Positions 51,089 through 59,449 of a stretch of DNA of 64,000 bases are shown here, in pieces (the stretch's first letter is position 1; every line of letters starts with the position of its first letter). Both the position numbers and the translations under genes were made by a program. The notes under the pieces were generated by a model, which was given only the letters and a program-made list of their open reading frames with translations, was not told the origin of the DNA and did not search any database. The stretch is taken from positions 103,673 through 167,672 of the forward strand of contig LJCW01000390.1 in assembly GCA_001298555.1 (NCBI GenBank). The letters run 5' to 3'. Origin of the DNA: Actinobacteria bacterium OV450 (lineage in GTDB: Bacteria; Actinomycetota; Actinomycetes; Streptomycetales; Streptomycetaceae).

Positions 51089-52776
51089 GAGAGGTCCTCG
51101 TCCTTCGCGCGGGTCACCCACGCGGCGAAGCGCTCGCCGTCCTCGCGCTGCTCCTGGAAGCGCGTGACGACCCGCTCGACGTAGTCGGGCAGACCGGCCG
51201 CGGTGACCTTGAGACCGCGGACCTTGCGGCCGAAGCCGGCCTCCAGGCCGAGCGCGCCGCCCAGGTGGACCTGGTAGCCCTCCACCTGGTTGCCGTCGTC
51301 GTCCAGGACCAGCTGGCCCTTGAGACCGATGTCCGCCACCTGGATGCGGGCGCAGGCGTTCGGGCAGCCGTTGATGTTGATCGTCAGCGGCTCGGCGAAC
51401 TCCGGCAGGCGGCGCTCCAGCTCGTCGATCAGCGACGCGCCGCGCGCCTTCGTCTCGACGATGGCCAGCTTGCAGAACTCGATGCCGGTGCAGGCCATCG
51501 TGCCGCGCCGGAACGGGGACGGCTTGACCCGCAGGTCCAGCGCCTCCAGCGCGGCGACGACGGAGTCGACGCGGTCCGCCTCGACGTCGAGGACGATCAT
51601 CTTCTGCTCGGCGGTGGTGCGCAGGCGGCCGGAGCCGTGCTGCTCGGCGACGTCCGCGATCTTGGTCAGGGTGGCGCCGTCCACGCGGCCGACGCGGGGC
51701 GCGAAGCCGACGTAGAACTTTCCGTCCTGCTGCCGGTGCACGCCGACGTGGTCGCGCCACTGGCCGCTGGGCTGCTCGGGCGCCGGGCCGTCGGTCAGCT
51801 TGCGGCTGAGGTACTCGTCCTCCAGGACCTGGCGGAACTTGGCCGGGCCCCAGTCGGCGACGAGGAACTTCAGCCGGGCGCGGTTGCGCAGGCGCCGGTA
51901 GCCGTAGTCGCGGAAGATCGAGATGACGCCCTCGTAGACGTCCGGGACCTCGTCCAGCGAGACCCAGGTGCCCAGGCGGACACCCAGCTTGGGGTTGGTC
52001 GAGAGGCCGCCGCCGACCCACACGTCGAAGCCGGGGCCGTGCTCGGGGTGGTTCACGCCGACGAACGCGACGTCGTTGATCTCGTGCGCCACGTCGAGCA
52101 GCGGCGAGCCGGAGACCGCCGACTTGAACTTGCGCGGCAGGTTCGAGAACTCCTTGTTGCCGACGATGCGGCGCTGGATCTCCTCGATGGCGGGCGTGCC
52201 GTCGATGATCTCGTCCTCGGCGATGCCGGCGACGGGCGAGCCGAGGATGACGCGGGGCGTGTCACCGCAGGCCTCGGTGGTCGACAGGCCGACGGCCTCC
52301 AGGCGGCGCCAGATCTCCGGGACGTCCTCGATCCGGATCCAGTGGTACTGCACGTTCTGCCGGTCGGTGAGGTCGGCGGTGCCGCGCGCGAACTCCTGCG
52401 AGATCTCGCCGAGGACGCGGAGCTGCTCGGTGGTCAGCCGGCCGCCGTCGATGCGCACGCGCAGCATGAAGAACTTGTCGTCCAGCTCCTCCGGCTCCAG
52501 GATCGCGGTCTTGCCGCCGTCGATCCCGGGCTTGCGCTGCGTGTACAGACCCCACCAGCGCATGCGTCCGCGCAGGTCGTTGGGGTCGATCGAGTCGAAG
52601 CCGGTCTTGGAGTAGATCGTCTCGATGCGTGTCCGCACGTTGAGACCGTCGTCGTCCTTCTTGAACTGCTCGTTGCCGTTGAGGGGGGTGTGGTGTCCAA
52701 CGGCCCACTGACCCTCACCGCGGTGGCGGCCGGTCTTTCGGCGCGCGGCGGCGGGCGTTTCGGGGGTGGCGGCCAT
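51085..52776 (-). CDS. cysI: Ferredoxin-dependent nitrite/sulfite reductase
   Basis: A 563-aa siroheme protein, ATG 52776. It has two ferredoxin-like and two siroheme/[4Fe-4S] half domains; the cluster ligands are CTGIEFC and NGCPNACAR. The operon context identifies it as sulfite reductase (SirA/NirA type), giving sulfide for cysteine synthesis with six electrons from ferredoxin. It is the first large gene of the operon; a 27-aa leader peptide lies about 215 bp upstream. Confidence 0.93.
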   Translation of the reverse strand: MAATPETPAAARRKTGRHRGEGQWAVGHHTPLNGNEQFKKDDDGLNVRTRIETIYSKTGFDSIDPNDLRGRMRWWGLYTQRKPGIDGGKTAILEPEELDDKFFMLRVRIDGGRLTTEQLRVLGEISQEFARGTADLTDRQNVQYHWIRIEDVPEIWRRLEAVGLSTTEACGDTPRVILGSPVAGIAEDEIIDGTPAIEEIQRRIVGNKEFSNLPRKFKSAVSGSPLLDVAHEINDVAFVGVNHPEHGPGFDVWVGGGLSTNPKLGVRLGTWVSLDEVPDVYEGVISIFRDYGYRRLRNRARLKFLVADWGPAKFRQVLEDEYLSRKLTDGPAPEQPSGQWRDHVGVHRQQDGKFYVGFAPRVGRVDGATLTKIADVAEQHGSGRLRTTAEQKMIVLDVEADRVDSVVAALEALDLRVKPSPFRRGTMACTGIEFCKLAIVETKARGASLIDELERRLPEFAEPLTININGCPNACARIQVADIGLKGQLVLDDDGNQVEGYQVHLGGALGLEAGFGRKVRGLKVTAAGLPDYVERVVTRFQEQREDGERFAAWVTRAKDEDLS

Positions 52777-52991
52777 GGCGGTACGTCCTTCTTCGGCGGC
52801 TCGTTGCAAGGGCAGGGGGAGGGGCGGCGAGTGCCCCTGGCATCGGCCCTGCGCTGAAGCAGGTGCGGCCGAGAGCCGCCCGGTTCCGGTTGTGCCGGTG
52901 GTCAGGGCGGTCTTCTGCCTTCAGGGGACTGCGGGCTGGGCGCCTGCGCTACGACGCTGTGCGGGGCGCTGTGCGGCGGTGGCTGGTTCCG

Positions 52992-53075
52992 TCAGCGCGC
53001 CGAACAGATGGCGCTGGACATGCGGCCGAGGTCGACGTGCCGCCGACTCACCAAGGCAATTCCAGCTCCATTCAT
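52992..53075 (-). CDS. 27-aa putative leader peptide of the sulfur operon
   Basis: Start ATG 53075, stop TGA at 52992. The peptide contains IALVSRRHVDLGRMSSAIC, the SRRHVDLxRxSSAxC signature of the small 'putative leader peptides' found before sulfur genes in Streptomyces. A Cys stands near the C-terminus, suited to sensing charged tRNA-Cys by ribosome pausing. It lies 215 bp before the sulfite reductase gene on the same strand, with room for an attenuator. Confidence 0.82.
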   Translation of the reverse strand: MNGAGIALVSRRHVDLGRMSSAICSAR

Positions 53076-53402
53076 GGCGGAAGCGTGTCATGTGCCGATT
53101 GGAGGAGTCCACTACTGTCCACGATCCGGACGCTGGGGTCCCGCAATCCGAGACGACGTGACGCCGGTCACGCAGCGGGGAGGCGCGGGATCCGGCCGCC
53201 GCGCCCCGCCCACGCCACCGGCCGGCCCGGCGGGATCGGACGGACGGGCGGTGTCCGGGCCGTGCTACGGGGGGCCGGGCGGTTCCGGTGGAGGTGGGGT
53301 GCTCGTGCGCCTCGCCTGCTTCGACGGACGTTCGGGATGCCCGCGGCCCACCCTCCCGGCCCGGGCAGCCCCGCCGTGGCGCCCTGGGTGCCGCACGTGC
53401 CG
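53076..53402. other. Intergenic region upstream of the sulfur operon
   Basis: It should contain the promoter of the leader and sulfur operon. I see no gene and no clear palindrome. Confidence 0.4.
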
Positions 53403-53966
53403 TTACGCGCCCGGCCAGGGGCCCGGGGTTTCGGTGGCCGCCTTGTCCTCCGTCTCCGTCCGGAAGACCTTGAACCCGCGACGGAGGTAGTTGTCCATCG
53501 CCGTCGGGCCGTCCTGGCTGCAGGTGTGCAGCCACACGCGCGTCGTCGCCGGGCGCTGCGGCCAGCGGTCCGCCAGCGACCAGGCCGCCTCGACGCCCAG
53601 CGTCAGCAGGTGGCCCCCGATGCGGCGCCCCCGGAAGTCCGGGAGCAGCCCGAAGTACATGATCTCCACCACGCCGTCGTCCTGCGGGTCCAGCTCGACG
53701 TACCCCGCCGGCGTCCCGCGGTCGTACGCCACCCACGTCTCCACGCCGGGACGGTCCAGCTGCTCCACCCACTGCGCCCGGGTCAGCGACAGCCGGTCCG
53801 TCCAGTGGATGTCGCCGCCCACCGAGGCGTAGAGGAAGCGGCTGAACTCGGGCGAGGGGACCTCCGCGCGCTGGACATGGATCTCAGGTCCTGGGACGGC
53901 GGCCCGGACCAGGTCCTGCGGCGAGGTCATTTCCAGGGACCAGGTGGTGAGGGTGATGGTGCTCAT
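53403..53966 (-). CDS. GNAT-family N-acetyltransferase
   Basis: A 187-aa protein. ATG 53966 is used; ATG 53930 is possible, and neither has a good ribosome site. Motif A is seen as EIMYFGLLPDFRGRRIGGHLL, followed by the strand WLHTCSQDGPTAMDNYLRRG and a final FKVFRTE, the pattern of a small-molecule or protein GNAT. It follows the GAF regulator after 5 bp on the same strand and is probably co-transcribed. Substrate unknown. Confidence 0.82.
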   Translation of the reverse strand: MSTITLTTWSLEMTSPQDLVRAAVPGPEIHVQRAEVPSPEFSRFLYASVGGDIHWTDRLSLTRAQWVEQLDRPGVETWVAYDRGTPAGYVELDPQDDGVVEIMYFGLLPDFRGRRIGGHLLTLGVEAAWSLADRWPQRPATTRVWLHTCSQDGPTAMDNYLRRGFKVFRTETEDKAATETPGPWPGA

Positions 53967-53971
53967 GCAGG

Positions 53972-55285
53972 TCAGGGAATCACGGCCGGCCCCGAACGGC
54001 CCAGGCGGGCCTTGATCACCGCCGGCGCCGTGGAGTGCGGCAGCAGCGCCGCCGGGTCCTGCGGACGGATCAGCTCCACCTCCACGTCGTCGGCGAAGCG
54101 GTACGGGCGGTGCGTGAGCACCCCGCCCAGGTGCCGCCGGACCCGGGACAGCTCCGCCCGGACCGTCACCGTCCGCGTCGGGTCCCCGAACAGCTCCGCC
54201 GCGAGCTCCGCCGCCGACCGGCCCCGCGGCCCCTCCGCCAGCAGGAACAGCAGCTCCGCGTGGCGCGGGCTCAGCTCCTGGGACCAGCTCCCGGCGGCCC
54301 CGTACACGGTCGCCGACCAGGCGCGCGGCCGGCTCAGGTCCAGGACGACCCGGCTCGCCGCCGTCGCCGCGCCCGGCGTCTGCGCCACGCGCAGCAGCCA
54401 GCCGCCCGGCAGCGGCTCCACCACGCAGTCCCCGAGCTGCGGCACCCACACCCGGCCGGGCCCGAACCCCTTCGGCAGCGGGACCCGGTCCGCCGGGGCC
54501 AGCCCCGTCACCGCCGCCGTCCAGCCGTGCGGGTCCAGCGCCAGGGCCTGCCCGGGCAGGCGGGCCAGCAGCGGCGCCGCGACCGCCCGCAGCCGCTCCA
54601 GCGACTCCAGGTGGCGCACCCGCAACTCCCGCTCCGCCAGGCGGGCCACCGCACTCACCCACGCCAGGGTGGCCGGGTGCATGGTGGCCAGTGGCCCGCT
54701 GACGTCCACCACGCCCAGCAGCTGCCCGTCCCGCGGGTCCCGTACCGGCGCCCCCGCGCAGGTCCACTCGTGGTGGCTGGAGACGAAGTGCTCCGCCGAG
54801 AACACCTGAACGGGCTGGCGGGCCACCAGGGCGGTGCCCACCCCGTTCGTGCCGACCACCGCCTCGGCCCAGTCGGCGCCGACCGAGAAGCCCAGCCGGT
54901 CCGCCTTGCGCAGGATCGACGCGGCTCCCTCCCGCCACAACAGCCGCCCCTCCGCGTCCGCGACGACCATGATGTGCAGCGACGTGTCCAGCGCCGGGAG
55001 CAGCCCCTCGCGCAGCACCGGCAGGACCTCCCGCAGCGGCGACACCTGCCGCCGCTCCTCGGTCTCGGCCGCCGACAGCATCCGCGAGCGCGCGTCCCGG
55101 TCCGGATGCACCCCGCAGGCCAGCATCCGGCGCCAGGACTCGGCGATCTCCGGCCGCGGCTCCGCGGGCGGCCGGTCCCCGGCCAGCGCGGCGGCCCGCA
55201 CCCCTTTGAGCAGTCGCGCGGCCTCCCGCGCGTCCATGGCCGAGATGCGTGCCACATCGACCGTGCTGCCTGCGGTGTGGGCCAC
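53972..55285 (-). CDS. GAF-domain transcriptional regulator without AAA domain
   Basis: A 437-aa protein; GTG 55285 with GGGGAGG upstream. The N-terminal part (ESWRRMLACGVHPDRD) and GAF domain (ADWAEAVVGTNGVGTAL, SSHHEWTCAGAPVRDPRDG, GVVDVSG) match AcoR-type activators, but the sigma-54 AAA domain is absent. Instead the C-terminus is a winged helix-like domain (LSPRHAELLFLLAEGPRGRS, VRAELSRVRRHLGG). Such GAF regulators in streptomycetes often control aldehyde or alcohol oxidation genes; no such target is adjacent. A palindrome upstream is the probable autoregulatory site. Confidence 0.83.
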   Translation of the reverse strand: MAHTAGSTVDVARISAMDAREAARLLKGVRAAALAGDRPPAEPRPEIAESWRRMLACGVHPDRDARSRMLSAAETEERRQVSPLREVLPVLREGLLPALDTSLHIMVVADAEGRLLWREGAASILRKADRLGFSVGADWAEAVVGTNGVGTALVARQPVQVFSAEHFVSSHHEWTCAGAPVRDPRDGQLLGVVDVSGPLATMHPATLAWVSAVARLAERELRVRHLESLERLRAVAAPLLARLPGQALALDPHGWTAAVTGLAPADRVPLPKGFGPGRVWVPQLGDCVVEPLPGGWLLRVAQTPGAATAASRVVLDLSRPRAWSATVYGAAGSWSQELSPRHAELLFLLAEGPRGRSAAELAAELFGDPTRTVTVRAELSRVRRHLGGVLTHRPYRFADDVEVELIRPQDPAALLPHSTAPAVIKARLGRSGPAVIP

Positions 55286-55590
55286 CGGAACCTCCCCGTG
55301 CGGAACAGGACGTACGAGGGAACCGACCGCGCCGACCGCAGGCGCCCTTCCCCGGGCGCGCGCGGCGGACGGTTCCGACTCAGAGGGTTGCAACGGTATG
55401 CAACTCTCGCCAAGTCCCGGTCACCCGACGGAAACTGTCCGGACGTCGCCTCGCGGCGTGACAGCTCCTCCTCGGGGCTTTCGGATGGGGGTGGCGCCGA
55501 GTCGGCGCGGCGCCGCCCCTGCTCCCGGTCAACGGGCCCGGATCCCGGCTCGGACCTCTCCGGACCCGTTTGGGGACGGGCTTTCGGAAC
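55286..55590. other. Intergenic region upstream of the GAF regulator
   Basis: Holds the palindrome at 55383-55408 and probably the promoter of the regulator. No gene seen. Confidence 0.5.
55383..55408. promoter_or_regulatory. Inverted repeat upstream of the GAF regulator
   Basis: GAGGGTTGCA and TGCAACTCTC (one mismatched pair) flank a 6-bp spacer. GTTGCA-N6-TGCAAC sites are typical of AcoR-like GAF regulators, supporting self-binding. Confidence 0.62.
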
Positions 55591-57246
55591 CTAGTCCGCG
55601 ATCCGCGCCCGTTCGACCAGCGCCGCCAGCCCCAGGGTGTGCGGCAGCGTCCCGAAGGCGGCACCCCCGTCGCCGCCCAGGCGCGAGGCGCAGAACGCGT
55701 CCGCCACCTCCGGCGGCGCCCAGCGCACCAGCAGCGACCCCTGGAGCACCAGCGCCATCCGCTCCACCACCCGGCGCCCCCGCGCCTCGATGCCCTCCAG
55801 GTCCGCGAGCTCCGTCAGCAGCCCCTTGATGGCCGAATCCAGCCGGTGATCGGCGCCCCGTGCCCGCCCCACCTCCTGGAGGAAGGCGTTCAGTGCCTGC
55901 GGTTCCCTCTGGAGCGCCCGCAGGACGTCCAGGGCCTGGACGTTGCCCGAGCCCTCCCAGATCGAGTTCAGCGGCGACTCGCGCAGCAGCCGCGGCAGCC
56001 CGGACTCCTCGACGTAGCCGTTGCCGCCCAGACACTCCAGGGCCTCCGCCACCATCGGCGTACAGCGTTTGGTCACCCAGTACTTCGCGGCGGGCACCGC
56101 GATGCGCAGGAAGGCCCGCTCCTGCTCCGTCCCGGCGTCGTAGGCGGCCGCCAGGCGCAGCGCCAGCGTGGTGGCGGCCTCCGACTCCAGGGCGACGTCG
56201 GCCAGCACGTTGCGCATCAGGGGCTGCTCGATGAGCCGCGCTCCGAAAACAGAGCGGTGCTCCGCATGGTGCACGGCCTGCGTCAGCGCCTGCCGCATCA
56301 GCGCCGCCGAGCCCAGCACGCAGTCCAGCCGGGTCGCCGCGACCATGTCGATGATGGTCCGCACCCCCCGCCCCTCCTCGCCGACCCGCCGCGCCCACGT
56401 CCCGTCGAACTCCACCTCGGCCGACGCGTTCGACCGGTTGCCCAGCTTGTCCTTCAGCCGCTGGATCGCGAACACGTTGCGCGTGCCGTCCGGCAGCACC
56501 CGCGGCACCAGGAAGCAGGTGAGCCGGTCCCTCCCGGCCGACGGCGCCTGCGCCAGCACCAGGAACCCGTCCGACATCGGCGCCGAACAGAACCACTTGT
56601 GCCCCGTCAGCAGGTACTCGCCCGCCGCGTCCAGCGGCTTCGCCGCCGTCGTGTTCGCCCGTACGTCGCTGCCGCCCTGCTTCTCGGTCATCCCCATGCC
56701 GAACAGCACCCCGGCCTTCTGCGCGGCCGGCCGCAGCTCCCGCTCGTACACGTGCGAGGTCAGCCGCGGCTCCCACTCCGCGGCCAGCTCCGGGTCCGCC
56801 CGCAGCGCAGGCACCGCCGCGTGGGTCATCGAGACGGGGCAGCCGTGCCCCGCCTCGGCCTGCGACCACACGAAGAACCCGGCCGCGCGGCGCAGGTGCC
56901 CGGCCGGCCGCCCCCACGCATCGGTGAGCCCGGCGCCCACCGCGTGCCCGAGCAGCCGGTGCCACGCCGGGTGGAACCCCACTTCGTCAATCCGGTGCCC
57001 GTACCGATCGTGCGTACGCAGTCTCGGGGGGTTCTCGTTCGCCTCCACGCCCCAGCTCTGGGCCTGGGCCGAGCCCGCGGACCGCCCGAGCTCGGAGAGC
57101 TCCCCCCGCACCTCGTCGAGGAGCTCGGGCGACGACGCCGACAGGTGCCGCTCCACCCCCTCGCTCAGGACCCGGTCGGTGCCGTAGACGTCGTAGCCCA
57201 CCAGCGGCGGGGCCTGATTGGTGACGGTGTGGGTGGTGGCTGCCAT
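55591..57246 (-). CDS. AidB-like acyl-CoA dehydrogenase family flavoprotein
   Basis: A 551-aa protein. ATG 57246 is 6 nt after the -10 TACGGT, so the mRNA is leaderless. It has GMGMTEKQGGSDVRANTT, HKWFCSAPMSDGFLVLAQ, ATRLDCVLGSAALMRQAL and ECLGGNGYVEE with NSIWEGSGNVQALDVLRA, the signatures of AidB. E. coli AidB is a FAD protein of the adaptive alkylation response. Length (about 540-550 aa) and the long N-terminal region fit AidB rather than metabolic acyl-CoA dehydrogenases. Its promoter is shared back to back with the YihY gene. Confidence 0.9.
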   Translation of the reverse strand: MAATTHTVTNQAPPLVGYDVYGTDRVLSEGVERHLSASSPELLDEVRGELSELGRSAGSAQAQSWGVEANENPPRLRTHDRYGHRIDEVGFHPAWHRLLGHAVGAGLTDAWGRPAGHLRRAAGFFVWSQAEAGHGCPVSMTHAAVPALRADPELAAEWEPRLTSHVYERELRPAAQKAGVLFGMGMTEKQGGSDVRANTTAAKPLDAAGEYLLTGHKWFCSAPMSDGFLVLAQAPSAGRDRLTCFLVPRVLPDGTRNVFAIQRLKDKLGNRSNASAEVEFDGTWARRVGEEGRGVRTIIDMVAATRLDCVLGSAALMRQALTQAVHHAEHRSVFGARLIEQPLMRNVLADVALESEAATTLALRLAAAYDAGTEQERAFLRIAVPAAKYWVTKRCTPMVAEALECLGGNGYVEESGLPRLLRESPLNSIWEGSGNVQALDVLRALQREPQALNAFLQEVGRARGADHRLDSAIKGLLTELADLEGIEARGRRVVERMALVLQGSLLVRWAPPEVADAFCASRLGGDGGAAFGTLPHTLGLAALVERARIAD

Positions 57247-57263
57247 GCGGATACCGTAAGGAC
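57247..57263. promoter_or_regulatory. Symmetrical bidirectional promoter with overlapping -10 elements
   Basis: Only 17 bp separate the two start codons. TACCGT (57252-57257, plus) and TACGGT (57258-57253, minus) share five bases of TACCGTA, and each lies exactly 6 nt before its start codon. Both genes would be leaderless and driven from one shared melting region. Confidence 0.75.
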
Positions 57264-58385
57264 GTGCAGCCAGCAAAAGAAACACCCGAGCGGGTCCCCG
57301 GGCGGCTCCATCGGGCCCGCGCCCTCTACCGCAACGTCTCCAAGCGCAAGATGGCGTGGCTGCTGCTGAAGGACACCGTCAATTCGTGCATCGAGTACCG
57401 GATCCTCGGCCTGGCGGCGGAGGCGGCGGCCTTCACGCTGCTGTCGCTGCCGCCGCTGTTCCTCGGCCTGCTGGGCGTGCTCGGGTACGTCGACGGGTGG
57501 ACGGGCGGCACCTTCGTGGCCTCCATCGAGGAGAACATCCTGCGCGCGGTCGGCACCGTGCTCTCCGACCGGGGCGTCAACGACATCGCGAAACCGATGC
57601 TCGACGACGTCACCAACCGCGGCCGTCCCGACCTGATCTCCCTCGGCTTCGCCTTCGCCCTCTGGTCGGGCTCGCGGGCGGTCAACGTCTTCATCGACAC
57701 CATCACCGTGATGTACGGGCTCGACGGCCAGCGCGGCATCGTCAAGACCCGGCTGCTGGCCTTCCTGCTGTACGTGGTGGCCCTCGTGATCGGCGCGATC
57801 GTGCTGCCGCTGATGGTCGCCGGGCCGGACGCCGTCGTGCGCTGGCTGCCCTGGAGCACCGAGGTGATCGCGGTGCTCTACTGGCCGACGGTCACCCTGC
57901 TGTCCATCGCCTTCCTGACCACGCTGTACCACGTGTCCGTACCCGTACGCTCCCCGTGGATCGAGGACGTGCCGGGTGCCCTCGTCGCCCTCGCCATGTG
58001 GGTGCTGGGCTCGTTCCTGCTGCGGATCTACCTCACGAGCACCGTCGAGGGCCCGACCATCTACGGATCGCTGGCCGCCCCCGTAGCGGTCCTGCTGTGG
58101 ATCGGGGTCTCGGCCTTCGCCGTCCTCGTCGGCGCGGCCGTGAACGCCGCCATCGACCGCGTCTGGCCGTCCGTCGCCACCGCTGCGGCCCGCGAGGCCA
58201 ACGAGCGGGCCCGCGAGGCGGAGGCCGCGCAGCTGATCGCACGCGCCGCCGCCTGGCGGGCGCTCGCCGAGGGCGAATCGGAGGACGACGAGGAGGGGGA
58301 CGCCGGGATGCCGTCCGAGTTCCCGGAGCGGTGGTCGAACTTCCTGCCGCCGGAGGACTACTCCTCCCGCCTGCGCAAGCACTGA
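57264..58385 (+). CDS. YihY/BrkB-family inner membrane protein
   Basis: A 373-aa protein with about six membrane helices, GTG 57264, leaderless. Family features: RILGLAAEAAAFTLLSLPPLFLGLLG, LWSGSRAVNVFIDTITVMYG, the Trp/Pro-rich VRWLPWSTEVIAVLYWP, and YGSLAAPVAVLLWIGVSAFAVLVGAAVNA. A charged C-terminal tail follows. Once called RNase BN in error; the role is unknown, probably transport or envelope. It diverges from the AidB-like gene. Confidence 0.88.
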   Translation: MQPAKETPERVPGRLHRARALYRNVSKRKMAWLLLKDTVNSCIEYRILGLAAEAAAFTLLSLPPLFLGLLGVLGYVDGWTGGTFVASIEENILRAVGTVLSDRGVNDIAKPMLDDVTNRGRPDLISLGFAFALWSGSRAVNVFIDTITVMYGLDGQRGIVKTRLLAFLLYVVALVIGAIVLPLMVAGPDAVVRWLPWSTEVIAVLYWPTVTLLSIAFLTTLYHVSVPVRSPWIEDVPGALVALAMWVLGSFLLRIYLTSTVEGPTIYGSLAAPVAVLLWIGVSAFAVLVGAAVNAAIDRVWPSVATAAAREANERAREAEAAQLIARAAAWRALAEGESEDDEEGDAGMPSEFPERWSNFLPPEDYSSRLRKH

Positions 58386-58439
58386 ACCGCCGCCCCCCCA
58401 GCGGCCCGGCCCGGCCGGGACCAGGCTGGCCCGGGCGGG

Positions 58440-58729
58440 CGCGGGCCAGGCCCGGGCCGGCCCGAAGGCGGAGACGGCCGGCGTCAGCCCGGCCCCGGCC
58501 AGAGCCCGCACGGGCCGCGGCCGCCGGCTCTCCTGAAAGGTGGCGATGGCGGCCATGAAGGCCCCGAACGCGGAGCCGGCGGCCGCCCCGGGCCCCGAGA
58601 ACGCCAGTCCGGCGGCGATCACGACGGCGAGTCCGGCCGCGGCACGCAGGGCGGTGAGGGGCCCCAGGCGGGCGCGTTCGACCCGCAGGCCCGTCAGGCG
58701 GTGTCCTTCAGCGCCCGCAGCCAGCTCAT
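58440..58729 (-). pseudogene. Truncated and frameshifted FUSC-family transporter gene
   Basis: From an ATG at 58729 the minus strand reads MSWLRALKDTA then stop; in a neighbouring frame it continues LRVERARLGPLTALRAAAGL and FGAFMAAIATFQESRRPRP, the N-terminus of FUSC/aromatic acid exporter-like proteins. Similarity fades by about 58440, where the rest of the roughly 350-aa protein is missing. A relic. Confidence 0.62.
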
Positions 58730-58747
58730 CGCGACGAGACCACCCCG

Positions 58748-59143
58748 CTACGCCCCGGCCGGGGCGAACAGCGAGACGGCGCAGCCGTCCGGGTCGCGCA
58801 CCACGGCGTAGCGCTGTCCCCAGAAGGCGTCCCAGGGCCGCAGATGGCCCTCGTAGCCGGCGTCCGTCAACTCGGCGTACACCGCGTCCACCTCGTCGGG
58901 GGAGTCGCACAGGAACGCGAGCTCCCGCCGTCCGTCACCGGTCGGGCGGGTCCAGGACGGGTCGAAGGAGCGGACGACGTCCTCGGTGTCCCAGGCGATG
59001 CGCAGCCCGCCGGGCAGGAGGGCCTCCACGTGCGGCTGGTCGTCCGACCCGGCCGGGATGTCCAGGCCCAGGCGGCGGTAGAAGGCGAGCGAGGCGGCCA
59101 TGTCGGACACGACCAGGCCGATCAGATCGATGCGGGGAGTCAT
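58748..59143 (-). CDS. VOC-superfamily protein (glyoxalase/bleomycin resistance-like)
   Basis: A 131-aa protein with the paired beta-alpha-beta-beta-beta modules of the VOC fold: IDLIGLVVSDMAASLAFYRR, RELAFLCDSPDEVDAVYAEL, and GQRYAVVRDPDGCAVSLFAP. Catalytic metal ligands are only partly evident. It may bind or modify a small molecule; the substrate is unknown. Confidence 0.85.
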   Translation of the reverse strand: MTPRIDLIGLVVSDMAASLAFYRRLGLDIPAGSDDQPHVEALLPGGLRIAWDTEDVVRSFDPSWTRPTGDGRRELAFLCDSPDEVDAVYAELTDAGYEGHLRPWDAFWGQRYAVVRDPDGCAVSLFAPAGA

Positions 59144-59314
59144 GCGCCCACGCTAGGAGCCGCCGGGCCCGCCGGCCGTCAACGAATCGGCCGTGCAGGC
59201 CGCGGAAAAAAGAATTGGCGTGCCCCGGACCGCACTTGCTACGGTGATCGTGTTCCCGCCGGTCCGGCGGAGAACCGTTTTCAGCACGTACACGACCCGG
59301 AGGTGAGTTCATTG

Positions 59315-59386
59315 ATGACTGTCGTCACGCAGGGCGCGTTCCGCACCCAGAAGACCATCAATGTCACTTCCGTGGTCTCCGGCTGA
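59315..59386 (+). CDS. 23-aa upstream peptide of rsgA
   Basis: ATG 59315 (TTG 59312 also in frame) lies 8 nt after the very strong ribosome site GGAGGTGA (59299-59306). The peptide starts TVVTQGAFRTQKTINVTSVV and ends in Ser-Gly. A promoter-like TTGGCG (59215) and TACGGT (59240) precede it. It ends 63 bp before the rsgA start. The strong ribosome site makes real translation likely. Function unknown; a leader peptide or small independent protein. Confidence 0.62.
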   Translation: MTVVTQGAFRTQKTINVTSVVSG

Positions 59387-59449
59387 CCTCACACTCTCCG
59401 CGCGCCACCGAGCGCGCGCTGCCGGGGCCACCCTGTGAAGGGTTTCCCC

